Assembly (NCBI RefSeq): GCF_025562715.2
Contig: NZ_JAPFCC010000001.1
Location: 1,196,501-1,260,500, forward strand
Reading direction: 5' to 3'
Length of the DNA: 64,000 nt
DNA from: Endozoicomonas gorgoniicola
Lineage (GTDB): Bacteria; Pseudomonadota; Gammaproteobacteria; Pseudomonadales; Endozoicomonadaceae
Position 1 is the first letter of the stretch. Each line of letters starts with the position of its first letter. The position numbers and the translations under genes are program-made. The notes under the pieces are model-generated. The model worked only from the letters and a program-made list of their open reading frames with translations. It was not told the origin of the DNA and made no database searches. This document shows positions 14,042 through 23,377 of the stretch, piece after piece.

Positions 14042-17000
14042 CACTGCTCACCATAGGACGTTGCCAGGTAGTCAAAGTTTGCCGCTATGCCGTCGCCGTT
14101 GCGGTTAAAGAACCGGACGGTAAAGCCTTTCTCATCGCTTTTAATAAAGTCCCAGTAATCACCGGTCTTGGCACCGTGCAGGGTGATGCCGATAACGGCA
14201 GGTGCTAGAAACGGGGTCTGATATTCCAGGGTCAGGCCATTGGCGGGGGCTTCAATGTTACGGGCGGTTTCACTACGATCCGGTACATCAGCCATTAATT
14301 TGAGGTTACTGACCGTCCCGGCGGCTGCTTTGGAGTCGGTCATTAATGAAATTCTCAGGCGGAACGCCCGCGCCCGGAACTCACCCACAAGAAACTGGGT
14401 CCAGTCAGACCACTCTACATCTGAGCCGTTCGGGTCATCCTCGGTGGAACTGACATGGTACTGTAGTGAAGTGCCGCCAGGCTCAACCCCGTCAAACATC
14501 GGCCAGTCGTCCATCGGCTGGGTGCGCTCGTCAATGGTATCGACCTCATACACAGAGCCGTCGCACTCAAGGTACAGACGCACCGTCAGCAACGCGCCCA
14601 GGTCCAGGGGCTGGTCCATGATATAAAACGGTGGGTCAGTATTACTATCGTCCTCCGCGAACGAGATAGAGCCGCCGGAGTCAATGACTGCCTTGTTTTT
14701 CTCACCGGGCCAGTCGTTGGGTTCTTCCCTTTCGACTACCCGGTTATAACCGAGCAGGTTACCCATAGTCGAGACAACACTGGCGGCGATCTTTGACCAG
14801 TAGCCATTGCCGTTAACCGCCTTGACAAAGTAAGTGCCTGACAACAGCGGGACACTAAAAAACGTGGTATTGCCTGGCAGCCGTTCGGTTAATGGAACCG
14901 AAGATTCCCACACCGCCGCTGGACCGATCAGGTAAGTATGGCGAACATGCACCGAGCCGCCGTTGATCACATCGGGGCTGCTAATCTGGCCCCAGGTCAA
15001 CAGCGCCTGCTGGCTGCCCAATGCCCTGAGCTGGAGGTTTTCTACATCAGCAGGCGGCTGATTAAAGCCTTTGACCTGCACCCCGATCTGCGACCAGCCG
15101 GACTGGTCGGCATAGCTTAATGCCCGGACCCGGAAAAAATAATCACCGGCAGCCAGCCCGTTAATGGTCGCGGTCGCTGATGGTCCAGAGTACAAACCGC
15201 TCCAGATAGCCTCCTCCAGATTACGGTACTCCACATCATAATTCTGCGTCCGGCTGTCACCGGCTTCCCAGCGAAAGATAACCTGTGTCGTCAATCCTGT
15301 GCCGGTATCAACAAGGGACTCGCTGTAGCTCAAGTTTTTTGGACTGTTGAGGGAGCTGACGACAATGTCTGTACTGACCGGCGAACTTTTATCACTGCCC
15401 TGAAAACTGACTGCACTGACCAGCGCTTGATAACGACCAACAGGCAAATTGCCCACCGCATAACGGGTCGTTACCGTCTGAGTCGTAACTATTTCTGTCC
15501 CGTTGCTGTCCCTGATTTTGACAAGGTAGCCCGATACGCCCGCCGATGGGGAGGACTCCCATGTCAGGGAGCCATAACTGGCGGCGTTATCTGGTGTCTC
15601 GGTAAATTCCAGATCAGACGGGGGTTCCGGTGGCAATACATCCAGCGGCGTACTCACCCAAATGGAATCACTGAATGTTCCCAGGGAGCGAACATTGGCA
15701 CTGTATAGACCTACAGGCAACAACGGTATTCGATAGTTATTACTGATCACCGTCGTTTCAATTACATTGTTACCGGCTTGGCGGATACGAACGGCAAAGC
15801 TGCCTGCCACTGCCGACCATGAAAAGTCGCCCTGATAGCTGGCGTCATTAGGCGGGTTGATAATCAGGTTTTCAGGAACGTCTACGCTTTCGGTGATGCG
15901 AATAGTGACGGTTTTCCAGCCAGACGTCGCTTGTCGCCAGACCGACCTGACTCGTCCAATGTAAGTGTCCGGCACAAGGGCTGGCAGCAGCTGGAAGTTG
16001 CCTGAATCTGTCGCGGCAAACAGCCGCTGGCTCTCCTTCAGAACCTCAATCTCATGGAACTCAGTCCGGCGGTCTGCCGGTGTCCAGGTTAACACCCCAG
16101 AGGATGAAGGATTGTCCGGCGAAGGCTTGTACTTCAGGTCTTTGGGTGGCAGCAGGCTGTTGACCACGGCATTGACGCTGGCCCAGCCTGACTCACTGGC
16201 ACCCGCCACCGAGCGCACCCGCAGCTGGTAATTGCCGGGGGGCTGCCAGTCGAGGTACAGCTCCCTCTGCGTGGTGCCCTCGCTGTGCATGAGCTTTGAG
16301 CCCTGCAGCACCTGCACAATAAAGTTGACGCCGGAGCCTTCCCAGCTCAGCCGCCCCCAGTAGGTCGGGCTGTCTACGGGCTTAAACGACAGGTTTTTGG
16401 GCTGTTCCGCCACATACACGCTGAAAGACTGGCTCCGCCAGCCGCTGAACGTGTTCATGGGCGTCCTTGCCCGCACCCGAACCTGGTAGTCACCGGCAAC
16501 CAGCCCTTCCAGCCAGCGGCTTTTAGCCAGTCCGGTTCCGGCACTGAGCCATTTATTGTTACCCAGCCGTGTTTCGCATTCATACTGGACACTGTCAGCC
16601 GGGTACTGGTTGTCGCCGGTTGTTTGCCAGACCACGTAAGCCCTGCAGGGATAGACGCTGTTGTCGGTCTCTGGCACCGAGACCGAGGTAACCGTGACCT
16701 CGGGGATGGTGACAAAGAAAAAGACCGCCACCGGCACTGACACCGTGCCGAAGGTGTTGACCGCCCGCACCTGCGCCATGTGCCGGTCTTGCTCCGGCAG
16801 CTGGAAGATACAGCGGGGCTCGCGGCTGGTGTACTCGGCGCTGATGTTGCCGGGCTTTGGCTCGTCGCCACGGAATACCTGTATCCGGTACTCACGGATC
16901 GCGCCGGGGTAGCGATGGCTCCAGTCGAGTCGGCTCTCCCAGACGTTATTTACCTGCCGCTCGGAATAGCGCAGGCCGTCAACCGGCAGGCACTCACGGG

Positions 17001-18393
17001 GGTTGGGCAGTATCGTGTCAGGCGGCGGAACAGGCGTCTTGCCGATATAGTCATTCCATAGCTCGGGATAGTCCTGACGCAGGACAAGGTTCACACCCTT
17101 GTCATGGGTAAACTCCCAGCCTTCAACAGTGAACTCTGTATTGTCATAGCCCAGAACTTTTGCATCCAGACGGATGTTCCTGCCCAGCCCGCACTCATAG
17201 CCCCTGAAATTGCATGGCACTGTAACAGTACTGAGCCTTGATCGGTTCATGTGCAGGCTGGCAAGGCGCTGTGCCTGGTAGGTGCTGTGTACCATCTCAA
17301 GGTCAAAGTCGGTGTTCAGCTCTTCGCCATCCTGCTTGATATACTCTTCCGACCTGACCTCTGGAAAATCAACGGTCTGGTAATTAAAGTCAGGATTAAC
17401 ATGGGTTCCACTAACAACATTGCTTAGCTCTTTGCGCTCTGGCATAGGCTGGACGACAATGTCGCCAATAATATCATTGGTAGTCAGGACAAAGTCTGGC
17501 GGCCCGTTATAGGCACCAGCCCTTAGCCCAAACTGGCCATCGACATATTCAAGAGACCCGGCGCAGGTCTGAACAATATTTTCAATGACACTGCGATGAC
17601 TTTCGCTGTAGTCCCAGCAACCATTGCAACCATAACGTGGCTCAGGTTTGCCATTCGATCCGATGACCGTTTCATTACAGATGGCTATGGCCTGGTCAAA
17701 CAGGTCACGGTTGATCTCGTCGTTGTCCGCCTCAAGCACGTCACGCAGGTAACGCTCCAAAGCAACAGCACTGTTCATCAATACAGGCTTTTTCTCTTCC
17801 CTGTCCTCAAAGCCCTCGCTATCGAGCAGGAACTTGAAGTTCGGCAGGCCGTTTGGAAACAGGTTCCTGTCAAACTTTAAGTGCAGGTGGGCAAAGCAGA
17901 TGCCCTTGCCGACCATATCATCCTGCCAGCTGTAGCAGTCTTTCAATCGCTTCTCAATGTCATTAATACTGGTCTGACTGCCATCGTACACCCGAACATA
18001 AACCTTGCCATTATGGCTGCTGCCCTGCGGCACCTCTACGTCGTCCATCATGATCCGGTGGCATTTCCTGATCACCGGCTTGCCAGCCTTTGCGGCGTGG
18101 CCGCACAAGGCCAGGCAGAGATGCAGTTGCGAGCCACTCTTGATCTCCTCGGCAAAGAAGATGGTTCCGGAAATCTCACTCCTGCCCAGCAACCCGACCA
18201 GCGGCCCGTTACTGGATCGGACCATCTGCTTGCGGTCGCTGGGAGAAGTCCCCTGACTCTTGCCTTTTAATTTGCTTAGGTCGCGCCCTACCTTCACGCC
18301 GTAGGCGACCATCGCGCCAATGGCGACAACGGCGGCATTGGAGGCCACCCAACCTGCGGCAGCAACAACGGCACCGACGACGGCGGAAACCAT
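14041..18393 (-). CDS. Tail tip protein J (host specificity) with FN3-like repeats
   Basis: The product is 1450 aa. It starts with hydrophobic Ala/Val-rich residues (about 1-33), followed by a region resembling lambda gpJ tail-hub domains (RSSNGPLVGLLGRSE, then HLCLALCGH). From about residue 460 to 1230 there are about eight fibronectin-III-like repeats beginning with Pro-x-(Asp/Asn)-Leu and containing Leu-x-Trp (for example PKNLSFKP, PKDLKYKP, PENLIINP, PSDLEFTE). The C-terminal ~200 residues form a separate domain. J sits at the tail end and binds the receptor. Its start overlaps the upstream stop by 1 nt (TAATG). Confidence 0.9.
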   Translation of the reverse strand: MVSAVVGAVVAAAGWVASNAAVVAIGAMVAYGVKVGRDLSKLKGKSQGTSPSDRKQMVRSSNGPLVGLLGRSEISGTIFFAEEIKSGSQLHLCLALCGHAAKAGKPVIRKCHRIMMDDVEVPQGSSHNGKVYVRVYDGSQTSINDIEKRLKDCYSWQDDMVGKGICFAHLHLKFDRNLFPNGLPNFKFLLDSEGFEDREEKKPVLMNSAVALERYLRDVLEADNDEINRDLFDQAIAICNETVIGSNGKPEPRYGCNGCWDYSESHRSVIENIVQTCAGSLEYVDGQFGLRAGAYNGPPDFVLTTNDIIGDIVVQPMPERKELSNVVSGTHVNPDFNYQTVDFPEVRSEEYIKQDGEELNTDFDLEMVHSTYQAQRLASLHMNRSRLSTVTVPCNFRGYECGLGRNIRLDAKVLGYDNTEFTVEGWEFTHDKGVNLVLRQDYPELWNDYIGKTPVPPPDTILPNPRECLPVDGLRYSERQVNNVWESRLDWSHRYPGAIREYRIQVFRGDEPKPGNISAEYTSREPRCIFQLPEQDRHMAQVRAVNTFGTVSVPVAVFFFVTIPEVTVTSVSVPETDNSVYPCRAYVVWQTTGDNQYPADSVQYECETRLGNNKWLSAGTGLAKSRWLEGLVAGDYQVRVRARTPMNTFSGWRSQSFSVYVAEQPKNLSFKPVDSPTYWGRLSWEGSGVNFIVQVLQGSKLMHSEGTTQRELYLDWQPPGNYQLRVRSVAGASESGWASVNAVVNSLLPPKDLKYKPSPDNPSSSGVLTWTPADRRTEFHEIEVLKESQRLFAATDSGNFQLLPALVPDTYIGRVRSVWRQATSGWKTVTIRITESVDVPENLIINPPNDASYQGDFSWSAVAGSFAVRIRQAGNNVIETTVISNNYRIPLLPVGLYSANVRSLGTFSDSIWVSTPLDVLPPEPPSDLEFTETPDNAASYGSLTWESSPSAGVSGYLVKIRDSNGTEIVTTQTVTTRYAVGNLPVGRYQALVSAVSFQGSDKSSPVSTDIVVSSLNSPKNLSYSESLVDTGTGLTTQVIFRWEAGDSRTQNYDVEYRNLEEAIWSGLYSGPSATATINGLAAGDYFFRVRALSYADQSGWSQIGVQVKGFNQPPADVENLQLRALGSQQALLTWGQISSPDVINGGSVHVRHTYLIGPAAVWESSVPLTERLPGNTTFFSVPLLSGTYFVKAVNGNGYWSKIAASVVSTMGNLLGYNRVVEREEPNDWPGEKNKAVIDSGGSISFAEDDSNTDPPFYIMDQPLDLGALLTVRLYLECDGSVYEVDTIDERTQPMDDWPMFDGVEPGGTSLQYHVSSTEDDPNGSDVEWSDWTQFLVGEFRARAFRLRISLMTDSKAAAGTVSNLKLMADVPDRSETARNIEAPANGLTLEYQTPFLAPAVIGITLHGAKTGDYWDFIKSDEKGFTVRFFNRNGDGIAANFDYLATSYGEQ

Positions 18394-18824
18394 TACTCAA
18401 CCCTCCAGGCTTTGACCGCACTGGACAACGGTAAGGTCCGCAGCCCGCCATCACCGGGCGTAACCACCCACAGCCTGCTGCCGAAACTAAGTGCGCAGGC
18501 GTGACGCGCTTGCGGCAACTCTGCCGCAGGGTTGGCCTCGAACAAACAGACGTCGCCGCGCTGAATTTGCCTCACCTCAATCTCGTCAAAACACTTTGAC
18601 CAGGCTCCGGCAATGGTGCCGTCCCCGTAATCTTTCAATGCCTGCCACGCACCCGGCTCGTCATCGTACCGGCCCCGGTAAGGTTCAGCCGGGTCAGTGC
18701 CGCAGGTCAGCACCGCCGCATCGGCACAAAACAGGCAGCAGTCATGCTCGCCCCAGACAAAGGGGCGGTGCCTGCGTTCTTCGATAAAATGGGCCAGGTC
18801 AACGTGCCAGTTGTGGTTCCTCAC
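18393..18824 (-). CDS. Tail assembly protein with NlpC/P60-like Cys motif (DUF6950-type)
   Basis: The product is 143 aa. FVWGEHDCCLFCADAA near residue 21 resembles the catalytic Cys region of NlpC/P60-like folds, and RHACALSFGSRLWVV supplies a later His. Such proteins occupy the lambda gpK position before J and are thought to open the cell wall during tail assembly or entry. It overlaps the next gene upstream by 4 nt (ATGA) and J by 1 nt. Confidence 0.72.
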   Translation of the reverse strand: MRNHNWHVDLAHFIEERRHRPFVWGEHDCCLFCADAAVLTCGTDPAEPYRGRYDDEPGAWQALKDYGDGTIAGAWSKCFDEIEVRQIQRGDVCLFEANPAAELPQARHACALSFGSRLWVVTPGDGGLRTLPLSSAVKAWRVE

Positions 18825-19396
18825 AGGGAGTCCCTCAAACGTGTTGCCTGTTTGTCAGAGCCCCAGTAGATGGGCCACTCCGCCATGACCGAGACATAGC
18901 GAAAAATCCGGTCGCCGCTGTGCCGCACCTGTTGGCTCTCATCATTAAAGCGGTCGGGCCGTTTCTTGTCCCAGTCCTCCAGCCGGTTGCTGACCACCAC
19001 TTCAATCCGGTTGCTCTCACCGACGCTGACCTTTGCGTCAACAATGCTGCCTTTCCAGATGACCTGTGTCGCCATCGGCTGGTGCTGCTCATTCAGGGCA
19101 ACCAGCCAGACAGTGACAGGCCGACCGTGATACTTCGCCCGTAGCGCCTCGCCACGGACGCTGTCATCAAACGAGGACAAACCCAGCGTCAGGCGGGTCG
19201 GGCTGTCGCCGGACTGTTGCTTGATACCGCTGATGGAGCCGATGTTACCTACGCCCTGAAACCGTTTATTATTTAGGTACAGATCCCCGACTCCGGTATG
19301 CGCCCGCATATCTTCATCCGGCCACTGAATCTCGGCGGCGACGACGGGTCGCACCACGTCGCTTGCCAACGCTTTCTTCATTGCCTCGTTAAACAT
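18821..19396 (-). CDS. Tail hub protein
   Basis: The product is 191 aa. It lies between the 19396 gene and the NlpC-like gene in the order typical of siphophage tail tips. It reads as a beta-rich protein (GDLYLNNKRFQGVGNIGSI; IWKGSIVDAKVSVGE) with a GDRIFRYVSVMAEWPIYWG segment near the end, similar to the tail proteins encoded before the cell-wall hydrolase. Overlaps are 1-4 nt on both sides. Confidence 0.65.
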   Translation of the reverse strand: MFNEAMKKALASDVVRPVVAAEIQWPDEDMRAHTGVGDLYLNNKRFQGVGNIGSISGIKQQSGDSPTRLTLGLSSFDDSVRGEALRAKYHGRPVTVWLVALNEQHQPMATQVIWKGSIVDAKVSVGESNRIEVVVSNRLEDWDKKRPDRFNDESQQVRHSGDRIFRYVSVMAEWPIYWGSDKQATRLRDSL

Positions 19397-19998
19397 CAGA
19401 ACAGGGCCTCGGTAAAGTTCAGGGTCAAACTGCCAAACATCGGCTTTCGTTTTGAGCGGAGTTGATCATCATTGTCGAGCCGCATCAGGCAGTAAGCCTG
19501 ACGCACGACAACCGGCGCACTGTTAGCAGGCGCTTGACGCAGGGGCGGCTCAAAATACAGGTCGGCGCGACCATCAATGTCAGACCGTGCGTCGGCAATC
19601 AGGCGCTTTAGTTCATCATTGACGGTGAAATAGTCACCCGTCACCAGAAACAGTTTTTCAGGCTCGCAGCCGATCACCCGTAACACACTGCCGGTCTGCC
19701 TGTCGCCATCGACTACTGGCTTGCCCGCACCTGCGCCGGACGGCTCGTTAAATACCGGATCGCCAATTTTGACCCGGTTAGCGGCACCGCGCAGCTGCAG
19801 CAGAAAGATCTCCATCGTTTTTTGCTGGGTGCGGGTAAGATTGCGAAAAGACAGCTGCGCTTTCCAGACACAACCCGGGTATTCCAGCACCTGGGCGGCA
19901 CGAGTAAAGGGTGATTGAAAGGTTTTGGTATGCCATTGCGGCCAGAACTCCGCCTCGTTGGGCTCGAGGGACTCAGGCCATACAGGAATGTTTGCCAT
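19396..19998 (-). CDS. Tail hub/distal tail protein
   Basis: About 200 aa starting MANIPVWPESLEPNEAEFWP. It includes SFRNLTRTQQKTMEIFLLQLRG then ANRVKIGDP, a pattern seen in proteins just downstream of tape measure genes. An upstream TTG (20034) lacks a ribosome site, so ATG 19998 is preferred. It is separated from the tape measure gene by the opposite-strand lipoprotein moron at 20132-20668. Confidence 0.68.
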   Translation of the reverse strand: MANIPVWPESLEPNEAEFWPQWHTKTFQSPFTRAAQVLEYPGCVWKAQLSFRNLTRTQQKTMEIFLLQLRGAANRVKIGDPVFNEPSGAGAGKPVVDGDRQTGSVLRVIGCEPEKLFLVTGDYFTVNDELKRLIADARSDIDGRADLYFEPPLRQAPANSAPVVVRQAYCLMRLDNDDQLRSKRKPMFGSLTLNFTEALF

Positions 19999-20037
19999 AA
20001 ATTGATCTGGTGCAAGTGATTTTTTAAACGACAAAGG

Positions 20038-20043
20038 TATAAT
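20038..20043 (+). promoter_or_regulatory. -10 box of the lipoprotein moron
   Basis: TATAAT stands 89 nt before the lipoprotein ATG on the opposite strand to the tail operon. A clear -35 is not seen. A short dyad GACAGG/CCTGTC follows at about 20069-20091 in the leader. Confidence 0.55.
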
Positions 20044-20131
20044 GCAGTGGCGGCTAGGGTAGCGCCCGAAGCGACAGGGTACACCGACCTGTCTGCCGCT
20101 TTTGTCTGTCGGTGGTGTTTGCGGTGAAACG

Positions 20132-20668
20132 ATGCTAAAAAAGTTAGTGCCTGTCTTGTTGTCTGTTTTTGTGCTGACCGGATGTTCCAGCTTTGTAAAA
20201 GTGGATCATTTTGGTGGATTGAAAGCCTTTGAAAAAGCCTATGCTGATCCTGAAGTGCCGATCCTGATAGGTGAATTTGGAACACTGAGTCCTAATTCAG
20301 CAGGCGGGGTAAATGTCCAGATTCAGGTACTAAATACCTCGCCTAAGACGATTAAATACATTACGTACTGGCTGACTGCGTATAACAGGGTGGGTGATAG
20401 TGTTCCCGATAAAATAACTAAACGATCAACAAAAAGAGTTGACTATACCGGCCCCTTAGATCCAGGCGCTACCAATGCACAAAAAGAACTGTATGGTCGA
20501 AACACCACAACAGATTATTGGGAAAATATCTGGTATAACAGCTCTATAAGGTGCGCCACCATGGACAAAGTCGAAATAACTTACATGGACAACACCGAAA
20601 TACAAATTAGAGACACAGCGCCATTATTGACTCGTGAAGGCAAGTGCCGAAATTTTCGCTATAACTGA
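20132..20668 (+). CDS. Lipoprotein moron in the tail operon
   Basis: The product is 178 aa starting MLKKLVPVLLSVFVLTGCSS, a typical lipobox (LTGC) signal peptide. The mature part has a beta-sandwich look (GVNVQIQVLNTSPKTIKYITYWLTAYNR) as in FxLYD or DUF4352-like domains, with two late cysteines. It is encoded opposite to the tail genes with its own -10 box, the pattern of a moron expressed in the lysogen. Superinfection exclusion or envelope change is a plausible but unproved role. It ends one base before the tape measure stop. Confidence 0.8.
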   Translation: MLKKLVPVLLSVFVLTGCSSFVKVDHFGGLKAFEKAYADPEVPILIGEFGTLSPNSAGGVNVQIQVLNTSPKTIKYITYWLTAYNRVGDSVPDKITKRSTKRVDYTGPLDPGATNAQKELYGRNTTTDYWENIWYNSSIRCATMDKVEITYMDNTEIQIRDTAPLLTREGKCRNFRYN

Positions 20669-23011
20669 TCACCCGTTCATGGCCCGACGTACCGGGCCAT
20701 TAACCTTTCCGTCCTGAACCAGCCGGTTGAATACTTCATCAATCACCTTTTCTGCAAACGCCAGATCCTCATTCTGGCTGGCTCCTGCTTCCACCACAAC
20801 GGTGGGTGAATACACGACGGATTCAGTGGACTTCTGGTTATCCATAAATTTCATCAAATCCTGATTTTGCCTGGCAGACAATACCCTCTCGTTTTTTTCC
20901 AGCAGCCAGCTTCCCTCACTGGGAATCTCAGAAATGCCAGAATGTGCAATGCCCGACAGACCGGCTGCGGCAGTGGCTGCTAGCGCCATAGGTGTCGTCA
21001 ACCCAATGGCGGTTGCAGCGGCTGCCGGTGCCAAACCAGGACCAATAATAGGAATAGCTGCCGTGCTGGCAAATGCGTTCAGTCCGGCTAATTGAACTTT
21101 GGAATATGCATCACCCGTAACAGTTTTAACCATACTTTTTTCTTTGTTTTTCAGTATTGTATTTTCCAGCAACCAGATGACCAGTTGTTGTGCGGCAATT
21201 TTCACCAATGCAGAAATCATTGATTTAGCAAAGCCCGCCGCTATCTGATCCATAGAGTCGCTAAAATTTTTACCTTCAACAATGGCCGATCCGACAGCGT
21301 CGCCAAAGTCACTTGTAAATTTATCAAAAGTATTAAACCAGAGCGTTGAAAAATCTTGCGTTGAACTTTCAATGTCGTCATGAAAACTTTGCCAAAAACC
21401 TTTATTTTCTTCTTTTAATGCTTCTAGTGAATTTTTCCGCTTTTCATCAGCTTCCTGAATATACGCATCCTGCAATTGCTTTAAGGTTTCAAACCCTGCA
21501 GCACGTATCTCCGTTTCGGTTAGCACAAGGTTTCTAATCTTTTCAATCTGGTTTTGGTAGGCCCGTTCAATCACTTGTCCCTGATAACCCAGTGACTGCT
21601 GTAAAGCATCAAGACTTTGTATCTTGGCACTAGCTTCTGCTTCTTTAAGTTCGTTTAATTGCTTATTTTTTAATGCTTTAGCATCTTCCAGGTAAGCCGC
21701 CCTCAATTCTGTCAGAGTATCAAACCCAGTTGCCTGCAACTGTGTCTCAGTCAGCACCAGATTATTAATCTTTTTTACCCGATTTTTATAAGAAAGATTT
21801 ATTAGTTCTTCTTCGGTGGCAAGCTGTTTGTCAAGACTATCAAGAATGCGTTGGTTGGCGGCAATGATTTTGTTGGCTGCATCAGTAGTTGACTGGCCAT
21901 CACCCGATTTGTTTTTGGAAATGTCTGGTAATTTTGGCAGTTTGGGTGGTTGTGGTTCAGACGGAACCCCCATGGCCCTGTTTTTTAATAACTGAACTGC
22001 CTCAATTTGCTGCTTAACTTTTTCAAGCTCTTCCCGCACCTGGGATTTTGAACCACCCTGACCGCCAAACAAAGCATCCCAGATATTGGCATACCCATAC
22101 TCAGAGGGCATATTTTTTAATGTTTCTTTTAAATCCTGCTCGGTTTCAGTAAGTTCAATCAGTTTATTGTTTAGCCCTTCTATGGTTTTTGGTTCATCTC
22201 GAAAGCTATCAAAAAACATACCCCAGTACACCACGGCATCGGCAATCTGTTTGGTCAGCCATTGCAGCTGGTCAGAGGCTCCGACTACGGCAGTGGCAAA
22301 ACTGGATTGCAGGGTGTTGCTGACCTTGTTCAGCTCACGATTCATTTGGTTGAGGTTGCCAATATCCTGTTTCGACAGGACAATATTCAGGTCGTTCGCT
22401 TCTTGGGTCAGTTCATGGTATTTTTGCCCACTATCCTCAAGCAACGGAATCAGCAAACCGGCATTGTCAGCAATGGCCGTTAAGTAAAAAATCTGTTCCC
22501 TCATGGGTACATTGGCTTTGTCCATCGCCTGCTTGACCGCGATCAGCACGTCAGGACCAGACAAACCCTGCAGCGCTTTAGCCGTCAAGCCTACCTGTGG
22601 GGCCACCTGCTCAAAAAAGTCCTTGAACCCGCCTCCGCCCGTAGCAGTAAAGTCGCCCAGCTTATCGGCAACATCCTTGCTGATGTCACCCAGCTCCTCC
22701 ATGCTGATGCCGTATTGCTCGACGGCATAAGCTGATGCCTGAAACTCTTCCACTGACTGTCCGGCAATCCGGGACCAGTTCTCAATTTCACGGGCGTCGG
22801 CCATTGCCCGGTTGGTCTGGGAGATGACAGCAGACAGACCCAGATAGCCTGCCGCCAGTCCAGCCAGTTTGCCCGACAGGTTATTCATGGAACGGCTGAC
22901 ATCCCGGGCAAATTTACTGGTTTGCCGGTTGGCTTTTTTTAGTTCCTCAACATATTTTGACGATTCAGCGATCAGGTCGATGACTAATGAGCCAACCCGG
23001 GTAATTGCCAT
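20669..23011 (-). CDS. Tail tape measure protein
   Basis: The product is 780 aa. It has a long helical N-terminal part (RVGSLVIDLIAESSKYVEELKKANRQTSK), two similar coiled-coil repeats (near 390-455 and 470-535, both with LVLTETxxxAxGFxTL), a hydrophobic segment (about 610-700), and a late Gly-rich region with SGISEIPSEGSWLLEKNERVLS, a motif frequent at the C-terminus of lambda-like tape measures. It sets tail length. AGGAGA lies 7 nt before the ATG. IS110 lies immediately upstream. Confidence 0.9.
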   Translation of the reverse strand: MAITRVGSLVIDLIAESSKYVEELKKANRQTSKFARDVSRSMNNLSGKLAGLAAGYLGLSAVISQTNRAMADAREIENWSRIAGQSVEEFQASAYAVEQYGISMEELGDISKDVADKLGDFTATGGGGFKDFFEQVAPQVGLTAKALQGLSGPDVLIAVKQAMDKANVPMREQIFYLTAIADNAGLLIPLLEDSGQKYHELTQEANDLNIVLSKQDIGNLNQMNRELNKVSNTLQSSFATAVVGASDQLQWLTKQIADAVVYWGMFFDSFRDEPKTIEGLNNKLIELTETEQDLKETLKNMPSEYGYANIWDALFGGQGGSKSQVREELEKVKQQIEAVQLLKNRAMGVPSEPQPPKLPKLPDISKNKSGDGQSTTDAANKIIAANQRILDSLDKQLATEEELINLSYKNRVKKINNLVLTETQLQATGFDTLTELRAAYLEDAKALKNKQLNELKEAEASAKIQSLDALQQSLGYQGQVIERAYQNQIEKIRNLVLTETEIRAAGFETLKQLQDAYIQEADEKRKNSLEALKEENKGFWQSFHDDIESSTQDFSTLWFNTFDKFTSDFGDAVGSAIVEGKNFSDSMDQIAAGFAKSMISALVKIAAQQLVIWLLENTILKNKEKSMVKTVTGDAYSKVQLAGLNAFASTAAIPIIGPGLAPAAAATAIGLTTPMALAATAAAGLSGIAHSGISEIPSEGSWLLEKNERVLSARQNQDLMKFMDNQKSTESVVYSPTVVVEAGASQNEDLAFAEKVIDEVFNRLVQDGKVNGPVRRAMNG

Positions 23012-23377
23012 TTATCGTCTCCTGCTTGCATGAAATAAAACGTTGTGAAGGTGAATGCACCAGAATTCACACAGCGTCGCCTGTTTTTTAACCTAAACGT
23101 TCATGGCCGGTAACTGGCCACCCCGAAGCATGAAAATATTGAAGCCTTCATCCAGACTTGGAGTGGGCGGCAAGGCCTGATCATGGTCGACAAATTTTTC
23201 AGAGGCTTTTGACCCTGAACCTAAACTGACCTGGACGGATCGCTCGTACCCCTAATCGTTTCCCGCCTTACGACGTTGAACGGATAGTAAAAAGACCTCT
23301 GCTGATCCTCGGCTTATGGCCCACGATCAATCCATCAGACCTTGCCATCTTCCATGATCCATAGGGAGATTAGTCTG
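23012..23377 (+). ncRNA. IS110 5' non-coding end, bridge-RNA candidate
   Basis: This 366-bp gap holds no ORF. Its left part belongs to the phage (tape measure ribosome site at 23018-23023). The dyad GTGAAT/ATTCAC is near 23051-23069. The stem GGCC...GGCC is near 23106-23120, and an ATGAA...TTCAT pair surrounds 23130-23150. IS110-group elements place their bridge RNA in the 5' end, so this is the expected site. Confidence 0.5.

Noticed and set aside
20669..23011. Tape measure interruption by IS110
   Set aside because: The start codon and ribosome site of the tape measure gene are intact; the IS lies upstream.
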